DNA of 64,000 nucleotides from Liolophura sinensis (GCF_032854445.1 NC_088307.1:3164001-3228000); one strand, 5' to 3'. Numbered from the stretch's first letter, positions 31,341 through 42,712 are shown. Program-made: numbers and translations. The notes: generated by a model not told the origin, from the letters alone.

Positions 31341-31745
31341 TCGTTATACAGTGTGACTGGGAGCGATGAGGATCTTTGTCCTCCTGAACGAAGGAGAAGG
31401 GCAAATACTAGTAACTGTTGAGGGGACTCTTTCTACGTGCAGATCCCGTCTGCTTAGAGGGAGAGGATATTGCAAGGACAATTGTGCCCAAGACAGGCAG
31501 ATACTGGCTTCTAAAGCGTCTAGCACATTCCCGACTGGTGCATGGATCGGTGGCTTTTGCTTTTGTTACCGATCCTGGCGATGGAGTTTATGAGAAAGCT
31601 ATATCTCAGCCACTTAATCTGTAGACATCCTTATGGGAAAAGCTACGGGTAAAATGACCATAGAGTGTGTGAGATTGGAAAATGGCATGTTTCCTCGCGT
31701 GATGTCTCGGGTTCACAGTTCTCCACTTCGCAATGAAATCTATTG
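31341..31745 (+). repeat. Unit block L4, forward copy
   Basis: GATCTTTGTCCTCCTGAACG, GTTGAGGGGACTCTTTCTAC, GGGAGAGGATATTGC, GCACATTCCCGACTGGTGCA and TCTCAGCCACTTAATCTG align with 52710-53050. The first 100 bp also align with 42610-42715 and, inverted, 9750-9880. Two overlapping 68-75-codon frames (31366-31624) are only partly shared with the 52.7-kb copy. Confidence 0.75.
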
Positions 31746-32055
31746 GCGACCCTAAGCTTTGTGGTTCTATTTTGATTTGCTAGTCATTATACTTTTACAT
31801 TTGTTATTTCACCATATCATATCGGAGACTTTGCTGGGATTTGTGTTGTGATATTGTAAACCAAATTCATTGTTAGTAGAGTAAGTATAGGCGATCTCAG
31901 CAATACATTTCCTATATATGATATAAGATATGTGAATATATATAGTTTATAGCCTATGGCATTGAGTGCCGATCATTTAGAAACTGTTGATCTCTCAGAT
32001 CATACCGCTAACATGATACATATAGAGTCTTACAGTTTTGTGTCATTTTCCTTCC
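31746..32055. other. Unassigned AT-rich spacer
   Basis: Contains ATAT-rich words (31910-31940). No gene or repeat recognised. Confidence 0.35.
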
Positions 32056-33060
32056 TTTGACGCCCTATTCCAGGTTAACGTTTGGACAAAAAAAATAGTT
32101 CATCTCTTGCGTCTTCCAAACATCATTGAAAACCGTTGACGGCTTCTCTTTCACACCGTTTTGATTTCTCATTTCATTTACTTTCTTAGTTGTTTGGTGG
32201 TTTGTATTGAACAAGGTTTTGGGAATTGACCTGTGGAACATTCGTTTTAGTTGACGACAGAATGACTGTTTCGACACCTAGATCGCGTGTAATATCGCCC
32301 TTTGCCAGGTACCTGTCATATCCGCAGACTTATGCAGCAGCGTAATTAGTTGGAACTGAAATTGAGGATTAAAGTGAATTAACTACAAAGTTTTTTCTAT
32401 GAAAGATAAAAATTAAAACCTAAAATGGAAACTGTAATATCACTGTTAACCTATCACTAGTCTCAGGTTTATAAATTGAAGATGATTTAAGTCTTTTCAT
32501 TGTCTGGTTTTTCGCTGCATCATTTAGAACTCGTTTTTTGTTTTTTTTTTTCCTTAATTTACCTCCTCACATGTATTTGATGCTATATTGGAATCTGAAC
32601 TTGTAATGTGACGTTTTATAATGACGTTGGTATTCGCATGTCTGATACCGATTCCACGTTTCTTTGTGGCTTCTTAGTTTTATGAAACGTTCGCTGTTCT
32701 GGTGACAGGATATTTCCCTTGGAAGTGATATCTTGGGTATGCGTCGTGTGTTGCTCAAGTTACCCAATAACTGCATATTTCCTGGCTGGTCAGATTAGGG
32801 GGCACATTACCTTAGCGTTCTTGTAAGTCAGACAATACCCTATAGACTGATAATAAACAGCCCAGATCGGGTCGATAATAAGGAAAACATACAAGTCAGA
32901 GAAACCTTGTGCTCAGCAAGTTTCCGTCATGAGACAATACGGGTTACTCCTATAATATAACCCTTGTGTCATTACAACATAGCCAGATATGTTCCTGGAA
33001 CAGTGGATAGGATTCTGAACATGGTCATATAGCCGAATCTTTATAAAATCTAGGTGCCTC
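32056..33060 (+). repeat. Unit block L5, forward copy
   Basis: AAGTGAATTAACTACAAAG, CTGCATCATTTAGAACT, GGAATCTGAACTTG, GTGACAGGATATTTCCCTTG, GTTACCCAATAACTGCA, AGAGAAACCTTGTGCTCAGC and CCTGGAACAGTGGAT recur in the same order at 43200-43740 and partly at 54000-54300. Confidence 0.8.
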
Positions 33061-33254
33061 CGTGGATTAGCTCATGTTGGCCTCCAGCGGAAGAGCAATA
33101 TTCTTGATTAAGACACCGATGAAATAACATATGTTCGAGATTTGGTTTCAATTTTTTATGGGAAGTCGTTGGATCAAGCAATTCATCAGTCAGTGAGCCT
33201 AAGAAAAATCTGGTCCGCTGTGTTAAAGGGCAACGAAAAGTATGCTTAATTGAT

Positions 33255-33390
33255 TGATTTCTTTCTTTATTGATTAGATTGGAGTTTTACGCCGTACTCA
33301 TGAATATTTTGCTTCTGCAGCAGGTTGGTGAAGAAGCTTCCAACGTATACGTACAATAGGAGAGGAAGCTAGCATGAAATTTGTTTGATC
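33255..33390 (-). repeat. SINE family 1, minus, with internal deletion
   Basis: TGATTAGATTGGAGTTTTAC, GCCGTACTCATGAATATTTT, GCAGCAGGTTGGTGAAGAAG and GAGAGGAAGCTAGCATGAA follow the SINE with a gap in the core. Confidence 0.75.
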
Positions 33391-33635
33391 AGTAAGATAG
33401 ACTGTTCGAAAACAGCACAGCACACCACTGAAATAAATAACAAAAAGTGGTTATATCAAGAGAAAAATTATGTTTTCATTGGTATGAAAGGTAAGTCCGA
33501 AAAATCATGTGTGAAAGTTGGTGTCGTGTTGAGCCTCATACCTGTGCGACAGTAAGTGTTATGACAAAACAGCTGGTAAGTGGAGAAAAAACATACGGCT
33601 AATTTTTGTATCAGAATACCAGCTTTGATAAACGA
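33391..33635. other. Unassigned spacer
   Basis: Nothing recognisable beyond weak similarity to 43920-44040 in the paralogous copy (AAAAGTGGTTATATCAAG against AAAAGGAATATCTCAAG). Confidence 0.35.
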
Positions 33636-34300
33636 CCTGCATTCAGCTTGGTGTAATCAAATCCTTTGTTTATAGTGCTGAGATTTCAGATGTGGCTCCA
33701 GAGTGGAAGATCTGGAGAAGTGACGCGTGGACGTGTGATCAAGGGGGCAAAGGGAAGAAATATCGGGTACAGAACATGGTGAATAATGCTTTTCCGATGT
33801 GCTAGATTGACAAATGGTGAGAGCAACTGTTCATTAGAGATTTGAGGTTAATTCCGTGTTTGGATTCTCAATAATGAGCCAGATGCTCTCTGTTTATTGC
33901 TCTCATTTCGATCAGACTGCTAATTTGTTATCGGCATATACACGATCTACTCAGGTATAATTTGTCAACACAGACTGACGAAGTTTGTTTCTGTCAAGCT
34001 GTCCAACCAAAAGCCTCGGTTCAATACCCAGCAGGCCACGGGGGAGGGCGGCCATTACTTTCTGGGAATATGTCAGCCAATAGTTCGACAGCTGGACTAA
34101 CATAGGCCTGGTCTGATAGGACACTGGGGTTTTCATTGATAAATGGGCTGCCTGCCTAGACGAGTGCTTGGAGATATCGGCATATCAGACAGTGCCTTTC
34201 ATCAGACTGTTAAAGCTGTTAGGATCTAGTCGGATAACGGCTGTGGGTGTGAATTAGGCCTTTCAGGGATTAATGTTATTACACTGATTACGATTTAAGG
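33636..34300 (+). repeat. Unit block L8, forward copy
   Basis: Among the best conserved blocks: CAGATGTGGCTCCAGAGTGG, ACAGAACATGGTGAATAATG, AGAGATTTGAGGTTAATTCC, CAGACTGCTAATTTGTTATC, AAAGCCTCGGTTCAATACCC, GGCGGCCATTACTTTCTGGG and CCTGGTCTGATAGGACACTG recur at 45420-46110 and inverted at 3690-4290. Confidence 0.88.
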
Positions 34301-34389
34301 ACAGAAATCCCAGCTGGAGATATTAGTTATTTATGACTTATGAGTACAACATATAATCTATGCACCGAAACAGACATTCGTGTACCAGC

Positions 34390-34640
34390 CGTCAACCAAA
34401 ATGGACGTTCCAGGCCAACAAAAATTTACCAAAACAACGTTTAACACTTAAAAAAGTATGTTAAGTACGGAATTAATACGGAATCATGCAGAGAGAAACA
34501 GTCAACACTTTCAGAGGGAAGGTGCACTGTGTATGTTCTAGGTGGATGAGTTAAGTCTGTATTTAAATCGTGCACCATGCTAGTATAAGCGGTCGATAAT
34601 AAAATATGTATCTCAGTTGTGCTTTAACTTAGTGCTAATT
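34390..34640 (+). repeat. Dispersed block R6, copy 2
   Basis: AATGGACGTTCCAGGCCAAC, ACGTTTAACAC and AAAATATGTATCTCAGTTGT parallel 6650-6900. Confidence 0.65.
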
Positions 34641-35025
34641 CTGTTAAGGGTCTACATGGTGAAAAAAATCCCTTAGTGCCAAAAAATGGTGAATCTAAGA
34701 CCGACATTCACATACCATTCGTAAATTGTAACGTGACGTTTTAAGTCGATAACCTGTAGGAATACGTAAGTACTAAAACATCAGTACTGAATAAAAATAG
34801 CGCCATGTAACAGAGTCACAGTGAGCAGATTTTACTGATGGAGCCAAAACAGCCTATATTCTCATTTATCTAGTTCTTAGATCATTTTCAGGTAGAATAT
34901 CGAATGACACATGTTTACGTACGTTGTTCTCCTTCTATCACGTTAGACTGGTTTACCTTTAGCTTTGGGGGACAAAGGTTCACTAAACTGGAGTCAGTAT
35001 ACAACCAGCTTTAATGAATAAATCG
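34641..35025. other. No recognisable feature
   Basis: AT-rich sequence with no repeat recognised. Confidence 0.35.
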
Positions 35026-35310
35026 AACTTGTTTTTGCTTACCGCAATGTTACGCTGCAACGCGTATTTCTGTTCCTCAATTAAGACTTACCTCATTAAC
35101 CGGATTTAACTAGTTTGTGAAACGGGCAAATTATGATCTTATTGTCCACAGGAGAAACTGGATACGTACATCAGAATGTGGTGGATGACATGGATCTATT
35201 TAAGTTACCTTGTGATTCTCATTCGCATATTATTCCGCGTACCAGTTGTTCGGCCATCTGTTGATTTATGTGAACATAGTTCAGTTCTAAATAATCCTTC
35301 CTGAATTTTA
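35026..35310 (+). repeat. Unit block L1, partial diverged copy
   Basis: GTCCACAGGAGAAACTGGAT, ATTATTCCGCGTACCAG and GTTTGTGAAACGGGCAAAT align with L1. L2 is not seen directly downstream here. Confidence 0.6.
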
Positions 35311-35584
35311 AAAAAAAGCGATGGTTCTTTAAGTGGTGTAATTAGCGTAGAGTAGGGGGAATGGTGTGTAAAACCATCTTAGAGTATAAATAGGTTACAT
35401 TGTTTATTGTCCAGCGTCTGAATATTGATAGTGACACCATAAACAATGACAAAATGAAATTTGGCTGTGGATTTAATGAGTTTGAAAGTCTCCTAAAGTT
35501 CAGTTGTGTCCATCTTCAGTTTACAACGAACAAGTGGCTGTATGGACTCCAGTAGAGTACGCTGAGTAAACACCTTTGTCAATC
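35311..35584. other. Unassigned spacer before the YPNVM block
   Basis: No gene, RNA or assigned repeat block recognised. Confidence 0.3.
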
Positions 35585-35845
35585 CATCGTCCAGTTACCC
35601 GAACGTGATGGCTTACAGCGTTGTGGCGTCATACATAATAACGGACACCATCCAGCATGTCGAAAATCCCCCTGTGGTTTGGGATAACTTCTACGATAAA
35701 GCATTTCCAGAATCGATTTTCATGTCGGGTAAACGATGTTACATCCAGCAATTGACGGCGAATGGCAAAACCGATCTTGGGTCAATTCCACCGTTACCCG
35801 CTCAGCCATATTGTCTATTCACGAGTCCGGTAACATGATATAGAT
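35585..35845 (+). repeat. YPNVM block plus S block copy 6 in one open frame
   Basis: The frame reads SSSYPNVMAYSVVASYIITD, then VVWDNFYDKAFPESIFMSGK, then RCYIQQLTANG, LGSIPPLPAQPYCLFTS and VT before TGA at about 35836. It joins the YPDVM block of 24730 and 12190 to the S block without a stop, the clearest sign that the two may once have been one translated segment. The start of the open stretch is uncertain and no protein family is recognised. Confidence 0.5.
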
Positions 35846-36880
35846 TACCGAGCATGGTAACCCAAAGGTTCCGCGCAGTGATAGCTTGATTGTTAACCGT
35901 GCTTGTATCAGGTTTTTTGTTTTGAAATCACTGTTATATATAATCATATGTTTGATAATTTCTACATTCTTACAAGATAGATGACACAAATAATGATCCA
36001 TTAGGGTCACTGTGCATTGGGAAGGTAAACCACCGTTTATCAGATAAGAACCACTGTTTATCGGATAAGAACATTCGATATGCCCCAATTCAGTAATACG
36101 TCAAATTAATCAGATTTTACATAAATACAGGCAACTATTATCCTAACCCATTGTCTTATTGTTCCCATATGTCTTCTTTTTTTCACCTACTGTTATTAAA
36201 ATTTGTATTAAAATACAAATTTCATCTACATCAACAGCAAAAACCAACAGCAAATGTCTCCTTACATCAAGTTATTATCCATGTATTTCTAATAGTAGGA
36301 AAAACCCACGTTATATCCTCTAAGGATCCTCAAAAGGGGCAAATAAAAATGGGAAAGGCGATATGAAAACAGACTAGTTTATGACGACATTGCTGATTGA
36401 TTTCTGTACACCAAGATACACACATAAAAACATGACACTCGTGGATAATCTAAGTCAGGACAAAATGAAAAGGGGACAGGGGTGATAAAGCAAAATGTTT
36501 TCCAGGTCATTGTAGATGAAAATGCACTCCTATAGAACGTCACAACTGAGACACAGTTTTGAGCCTCATAACATTGGTGGTTGACATGTTGACAGGTCAT
36601 CGGACAGTCCACTTCTGACAGGACACAACGATATACAAAGTAATACTGGAATAAAATAAGTCTGTATGTAAATGAATGATTATGCCTTAACGCCACATCG
36701 GCAATGCTAACTGCTCTGTAACTCGACCTCTGTCATACCTAATAACAGGTACACTCATTCTTGTTTGGAATGTTCTCCGTTGCTTTTGCCTATGCGCGTA
36801 CCGTTCACTCCACGCTCCTCGGTAATGAATGCACGGTATGTTAGAGATAGCACAAAATTGGAAGGCTAACCTGGAAGGCT
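35846..36880. other. No recognisable feature
   Basis: AT-rich sequence with frames of 71-105 codons on both strands, none recognisable. Confidence 0.35.
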
Positions 36881-37260
36881 AAGCTTTTATAAATAGGCTT
36901 TCAACAGTCTTTGGTCTTCAGAATGGAACGTGCTGTATAAAACGCATTCAGTCTTTGTCTTTACCGCTCTGGTGCGTGCATGGGCACGGTATTCATACTT
37001 AGGGAGGGGAATATTCATTTTCCCGACTCAGTTTATTACTGAGATACATGTAATACTGTGAGCTTCGCTCATTTCTGTGTGCCTGTCAATCGACCAGGTA
37101 ACGTTTGATCTCAAACACGATACAAGGAGCAGTTATAACCAGCATGTCCTTATGGATCAGATATTGACCACTCATTACAGAGCAAATTACGTAGAGCAAA
37201 TCAAATAGCATTTATTGCCATTTCAAAGGAAAACGCCAGATTTTTGTTTCTGAATGTCCA
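36881..37260 (+). repeat. Unit block M, partial diverged copy
   Basis: TTATAAATAGGCTTTCAACA, GTCTTTGGTCTTC, AACGCATTCAGTCTTTGTC, CTCATTTCTGTGTGCCTGTC, AATCGACCAGGTAACG and TCTCAAACACGAT align with 49810-50130 and, more weakly, 26220-26470. Confidence 0.65.
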
Positions 37261-37544
37261 TGCTGGGGGGACATTAAATTGTCATTTGTACGGCAATAAT
37301 TGTACCACACTGCATACTGCTGAAGCACGTGCCGACAAGCTTAATCTGATATAGCCAAAAGTCAAGAGATATTATTTCCATGTCACGGAAGCATATAGGG
37401 ACTCAGAAGTTAGAGGCAATGTAAAGAACTAATTGTTAGAAATGGAAAATAATGACGTTACCATGCAGGCAAAACTTTCACAAACAGCTGTAAGTATATG
37501 ATGACGCAACGTGCGTATATAGTCGTGTTGGCCAAGGTCGAATA

Positions 37545-37605
37545 CGTAAAATATCCCTGAATACGGCATAAAATACTAGTAGATAAATAAAATACATGAT
37601 AGCGT
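37545..37605 (+). repeat. SINE family 1, short tail remnant
   Basis: GTAAAATATCCCTGAATACG, GCATAAAATACTAG and ATAAATAAAATA resemble the last 60 bp of the SINE. Confidence 0.5.
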
Positions 37606-39186
37606 CATTCGTTTCTAAGTCTTACTGGCTACATGGAGCTAAAGGAGTCTTAAAACACATTTGCTGCTCGGACATTAATGATAAACCTATTTTAATTCAT
37701 CTTTTTGTAATGAGCTTTTAACAATATATTAACAGATATACAACGCGAGAATAATAACAGAGCAGCAAAAAGTGTGATAAATGGCTAAACGGTCACACGT
37801 AACTGGTAAAATACTAACAACATAATAACAGACAGAGCATTAGCCGATGGTGGAGCCATGCTTTGATCAGTCACATATGCCACCTTGCTTTCTGTTCTGG
37901 ATCTCATGAAGCAAAGCCATTTGTGTAATCACAAAATGCTTAGTTTTTGTTACTGGAAGTTGAAATTGGGCATAATTGTCTTAAGATAATACTGATGACA
38001 TGGACAAAATTTTAATTCTAAATCCGAAAAATAAACTTTAAGATTGCATTTTAATGTTCGACTTAAGTCAGTATAAACCGATCATAATATTTCATGGCCA
38101 CCAGAATCTTTTAACTTTAATAAGTCTAATGCAGATGTTACCAAGGTAAAGAAAGGCTTACATTGTATAAGAAATCATTTAAAGGACTATTCACTTGGGT
38201 TAAGGTATTCCATAGTGAATTTTCATTCATTTTGATGTGAAGTTGGTACACAAAGGAATGTTTTAAAAAACTGGGGGAAAATTGTGTTCATCAGCAATTC
38301 CTTTTTTTTTTTGACGATCGGATTGTGTCCCACACAACACTTTCAATGTAAAATTACTGCCCAGTAAACACAATGGATTGCTTACAAATCCCCTTTTAGA
38401 ATGGCTGAGGCATGCTGTATACTCATTTTGATGGAGACCATTTTGGACAATTGGACGATCATCGATGCTTTGCGACTTTGTAGAAAGGCGACAACTGTTT
38501 CGTGAAAACGAGAAACATTTTGTAACTTGTAAACCTTGACATAAATAGGCAATATTGTCGTGAGGATGTTTGGTATTTCGTAGATCGGATGATTTGAAAA
38601 GACAGCACAGATGTATTATATATTTGTGCATTACTCCTGTTCAATGGGGCATATTGACCCGTTATCATTTCTGTAGAACAGTCAAGCCGAACTCCAAGTT
38701 GACCCCACCTCCCATAAAATATTTATCTTACCTACCCGTTTCTACAGTTAGAACATGGAAATTAATGTGTAGCTGTTTTCACCTGGTAGCGCACCGTAAA
38801 CAAATGGAATGAATGGGAATTGCATCAGGTTTACAGGCTTTTAGTCAATTCTTGTAAGATTTGTTGAATTTTGGTCCAGGATAAAACTTCATCATTGTCC
38901 GCGGCTCCATAATATTCGGAATCTACTCTTAAAAAGCAAATTTTCGTACACATGTGTTTCTGTCTTGGGTGATGTGTACCACAAATAGACTATTTGATTT
39001 CATACCCACGCTGTAGATACACAAAATACTATATCAAAGCTACACATACACCTCAGTATATATGTCACACATAATGTGTGATTATAGTACACACCTTATG
39101 TATATTTTGTACACAATTGGTTTAAGACTAGAAAAATGAACAAATATTTTCTTGTTATTTGAGAAAGAAACGATAGAGCAGTAAGC
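37606..39186. other. No recognisable feature
   Basis: About 1.6 kb of AT-rich sequence. A 122-codon minus frame (38263-38631) shows no recognisable domain. A small perfect palindrome (TCACACAT-A-ATGTGTGA) lies near 39065. Confidence 0.4.
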
Positions 39187-40105
39187 GAATCTCCATCATC
39201 CACAGGTGTCAGCGGAAGAGGAGTAAACAGGAACGTCATTCTCCAAACAGGTGTCAGCAAGAGAGCAATAAACAGAAACTTCATCCTCCGTACAGGTATC
39301 CGTGGGAAAGGAATGAACAGAAAAGTCAACCTCCAAACAGGTGTCAGCTGGAGAGGAATAGCTAGAAACTTCATCCTCCAAACAGGTGTCAGCAGGAGAG
39401 CAATAAACAGACATTTCATCCTCCAAACAGGTGTCCGTGGGAGAGGAATGAACAGAAACGTCAACTTCCAAACAGGTGTCAGCTAGAGAGGAATCAACAG
39501 AAACTTCATCCTCCAAACAGGTGTCAGCGGGAGAGGAATAAACAGAAACTTCATCCTCCAAACAGGTGTCAGCGGGAGACTAATAAACAGAAACTTCATC
39601 TTTCAAACAGGTGTCAGCGGGAGAGGAATAAGCAGAAACTTCATCTTTCAAACAGGTGTCAGCGGGAGACTAATAAACAGAAACTTCATCCTCCAAACAG
39701 GTGTCAGCTGGAGAGGAATAAGCAGAAACTTCATCTTTCAAACAGGTGTCAGCGGGAGACTAATAAACAGAAACTTCATCCCCCAAACATGTGTCAGCGG
39801 GAGACTAATAAACAGAAACTTCATCCCCCAAACAGGTGGCAGCGGGAGACTAATAAACAGAAACTTCATCTTTCAAACAGGTGTCAGCGGGAGAGCAATA
39901 AACAGAAACTTCATCCTTCAAACAGGTGTCAGCGGGATAGCAATAAACAGAAACTTCATCCTCCAAACGGGTGTCCGTGGTAGAGGAATGAACAGAAACG
40001 TCAACTTCCCAACAGGTGTCAGCGGGAGAGCAATAAACAGACATTTTATCCTCCAAACAGGTGTCAGCGGGAGAGCAATAAACAGAAACTTTATCCTCCA
40101 AGCAC
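39187..40105 (+). repeat. 45-bp minisatellite, about 20 copies
   Basis: The unit is CAAACAGGTGTCAGCGGGAG followed by AGGAATAAACAGAAACTTCA and TCCTC. Variants alternate GAGAGGAAT and GAGACTAAT, CCTCC and TTTC or CCCCC, and TCAGC and TCCGT. On the minus strand it reads VYSSPADTCLEDEVS in 15-residue repeats, but the ACTAAT variant puts TAG into that frame in several units, so it is not coding as it stands. Both flanks match those of the array at 50408-50778. Confidence 0.97.
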
Positions 40106-40310
40106 GCTTGGCTTTGTGAGTAGGTTAATACGCTTGTTTTTTTTTTTCATTTCACCACTGTATTAGCATGGTTTGAGATTAAAACCTAGGTTCACACTTA
40201 CCAGGAAATAGTGGACAAACCAACAGAGTGGATAAATCCAAAAACATAAAAGAAACATTACTGCGATGTGGATGTTCATAGCCACGACTTGTCTATGTTG
40301 AAAAGAGCGT
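40106..40310 (+). repeat. Right flank of the 45-bp array, shared with the second array
   Basis: CTTGGCTTTGTGAG, CAGGAAATAGTGGACA, GATAAATCCAAAAACAT and GTCTATGTTGAAAAGAGCGT align with 50812-50975. Confidence 0.65.
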
Positions 40311-40317
40311 ATGTATA

Positions 40318-40625
40318 TGTGTGTGTGTGTTTGGGGTTTAACGTCGTACTTAACAAGTTTTCCGTCATATGACAAAGAGATGTCACTAGGTGGGATTACA
40401 TATACTGTGCCATCTTGTGGCAGGTCGACTCCATGCCGCCAAAGTTCTGCCGCTACTGATATATCATTCCGAAGAGACCAGATATGACACGCCACCGGGC
40501 CAACCAATCTTCTTTCCTTACTCTAACCTTTCAGCGCGGAGCACCAAGCGAGGTAGCAACTTTGGCCATTTTTAAAGTCTTTAATTGGTTTGACCCAACC
40601 CGGGTTTGATTCCGGGTTTCCATGC
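40318..40625 (-). repeat. SINE-like family 2, long copy
   Basis: GTGTGTTTGGGGTTTAACGT, GTCGTACTTAACAAG, CCGTCATATGACAAAG, ATACTGTGCCATCTTGTGGC, CATGCCGCCAAAGTT, CACGCCACCGGGCCAACCAA and TTTGATTCCGGG match an abundant mollusc repeat as I recall it. The (GT)n/GGGGTTTAACG end is taken as the 3' tail of a minus-oriented element. A tRNA-like head is not clear. Confidence 0.7.
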
Positions 40626-40739
40626 CTAAAAGAAATTTGACAAAAATTACATAAGATGCAGCAAATGAATACTGTGTAATTTGATTGAGCAAGCGTAAAT
40701 AAATGCATCACTGTAAAAATTTTTTTGTTCCGTCGAGTG

Positions 40740-41790
40740 CCATTTATAAGAATAATTGGTGCAGAGGCGGTTTTAGATTACGCCACGAGAGATTATACTC
40801 CGGCTGAAGTTTCGATTTCTTCAAGTTAACAAATTCCTTCGTTTCAACTCTTCCCTGGGATTATCCTCATTATCCGTGCTTAATGAGTTTGTCAGACAGA
40901 AATATTACTGTTTCTGTGGAAAGGAGAGTATTTATTTATTTATTTGATTGGTGTTTTACGCCGTACTCAAGAATATTTCACTTATACGACGGCGACCAGC
41001 ATTATGGTGGGTGGAAACAGGCACATCCCGGGGGACACCCATCCGCAGGTTGCTGCCTTCCCACATATGGTCGGAGAGGAAGCCAGCATGGGCTGGACTT
41101 GAACTTACACCGACCGCATTGGTGAGAGACTCCTGGGTCATTACGCTGCGCGCTAACCAACTGAGCCACGGAGGCTCCGTGGAAAGGAGAGCCTGGGGTG
41201 CGCAGATGATGGGATCATAGTTAACTTGTTGCCGTCGACCGGATGTTATTCAGCGAGAATTAAGTCGTGATTATACCCGTGATTTTGTTACAAGAATTCT
41301 TCTGTAATTCAATACGAGGGCCAAATTTTGTAGTTCATAAAGGACAAATGTGTCTCACTTGAGTGCGAAATCTTATAGGTTTTAAAATCCTTGATTTCAT
41401 TGATTGGATTGAAAGAAGAGTTTGGTCCTTTCACAAGAGGAGAAGCTTTAGTTAAGAATGAAACGTTGTTGAGCCCTTCCAGACATTACAGTTAAGAACT
41501 GAAGCGAGGAACTCACAGGTTCACAGGCCAGCGGACTACTTTATTCAAGGACAGATGGAAACCAATGACAAAAGCTTTGGGTAAGAGCGTCCAGCGAGTG
41601 CGTTAGTTGATTCACCGAAAATTCTCAGCTCTTCTTTAATACATAATGTCTCCCTAGACGGTGGATCGTAATTCATCGCAGTGCTCTCCCCTAAGACTGT
41701 AGCTCTCTAGCCTTGACAGTATCACGCGTATTCATCTGGTTTGGAATCTTGCGAGGTTTAACTTCAAGCAATAAGAATACGATCTTGTCC
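40740..41790 (+). repeat. Unit blocks L1 and L2, forward copy, split by a SINE
   Basis: L1: GATTACGCCACGAGAG, TTATCCTCATTATCCGTGCT, AGACAGAAATATTACTGTTT, CCGGATGTTATTCAGCG, AGTCGTGATTATACCCGTGA. The SINE at 40929-41178 interrupts L1. L2: CCAGCGGACTACTTTATTC, ACAGATGGAAACCAATGACA, ACGGTGGATCGTAATTCATC and GTAGCTCTCTAGCCTTGACA. Confidence 0.8.
40929..41178 (-). repeat. SINE family 1, full-length, minus, with 13-bp target-site duplication
   Basis: From (TATT)n through GATTGGTGTTTTACGCCGTA to CCACGGAGGCTCC (the head, with the A-box region GCGCGCTAACCAACTGAGCC). It is flanked by GTGGAAAGGAGAG at 40916-40928 and exactly again at 41179-41191. That duplication and the simple-repeat tail are the marks of LINE-mediated retroposition. 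One of the younger insertions here. Confidence 0.96.
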
Positions 41791-41859
41791 GCCGAGGGCT
41801 GTAAGAGTGACTCAAGGACAGCTGAAGAAGGCTGGTACAGGTATTAAAGATGCTTTATA

Positions 41860-41960
41860 CGTGAAAAATAAAGCTATGAAGTTATTTTGCGCATCCATCA
41901 GCAATGGTCGACAAATACAACTATGACCTTCCGCAAAATGTGAAAAAGTGTTTTTTTTTA
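41860..41960 (+). repeat. Unit block L3, short copy
   Basis: TATGAAGTTATTTTGCGCAT, CATCAGCAATGGTCGACAAA and GACCTTCCGCAAAATGTGAA match 52552-52620. Confidence 0.7.
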
Positions 41961-42047
41961 TAGAGCAAAGCAGATTTTATTTCAGCGCAGTACCAAATAT
42001 GGACGACTTTTTAACGCGTAATGTGTGTGTATTTATCTGTGTATGCT

Positions 42048-42049
<2 letters not shown>

Positions 42050-42078
<29 letters not shown>
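42050..42078 (+). repeat. Homopolymer of 29 cytosines
   Basis: An uninterrupted C run directly before GTACAGTACTTAACATAACG, at the place where the family 2 SINE normally has GGGGTTTAACGTC. Confidence 0.97.
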
Positions 42079-42320
42079 GTACAGTACTTAACATAACGTT
42101 TTTCATTCATATGACGCAGAGGACTCATAAGGTGTGTGTGCATATACTGTGCCTTCTTGTGGCCGGGCGAGTCAAAGTGCTGCTGTGGTGTCATGCAGAC
42201 ATGACACCACACCCAGTCACATTATACTGACACCGGGCCAACCAGTCCCGTTTTCTTGCTCTACCCGCCCAGTGCCGAACATCACTCTTAAAGTTGTTTC
42301 GCATAGCCGTTTAAACAGTT
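42079..42320 (-). repeat. SINE-like family 2 copy
   Basis: TACTTAACATAACGTTTTTC, ATTCATATGACGCAGAGGA, ATACTGTGCCTTCTTGTGGC, CACACCCAGTCACATTATAC, TGACACCGGGCCAACCAG and TTGCTCTACCCGCCCAGTGC align with the copy at 40318. Confidence 0.75.
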
Positions 42321-42595
42321 GACAATAGAGAGCATTTGCCATTGCAAATTCCTAAACCCGAGATTTGTTACAAGATAAAAGTTGAGCAAAAAGAAGAATT
42401 GAGACTCACACATATGACCTTAAAAATAACTTCCCATCAAAAAATGTTGAAATGCAAAATCTGTTGCCTAAGCATTCTGACGTTGTTTTCATTTTTATTG
42501 AAATTCCCTCGGCGTTAATGGTTGACATGGCTCTTTTTAGTGTTGCGCAGATATTCCCACTCGACACTCGTTGTCAGTCTTCAGCTCATTTCAGT
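42321..42595. other. Unassigned spacer
   Basis: No recognised repeat or gene. Confidence 0.3.
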
Positions 42596-42712
42596 CGCTC
42601 AATATGATTGGAGGCAAGAAGAGTCCTTGTCTCTCTCGAGCGAAGGAGGAGGGTAAATAACTGTGGAAAAGGCTCTCCTTGTGTCTTGTTTGATGGGGAG
42701 GATATTGCACGG
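42596..42712 (+). repeat. Unit block L4, short copy ended by a SINE
   Basis: AAGAGTCCTTGTCTCTCTCG, GCGAAGGAGGAGGGTAAATA, ACTGTGGAAAAGGCTCTCCT and GGGGAGGATATTGCAC match L4. The SINE begins right after GATATTGCAC, and the remainder of L4 is not present after it. Confidence 0.75.

Noticed and set aside
39096-40101. Minus frames with VYSSPADTC repeats as a cysteine-containing repeat protein
   Set aside because: The 45-bp period keeps frame automatically, and the ACTAAT unit variant introduces TAG in the same frame in many units.
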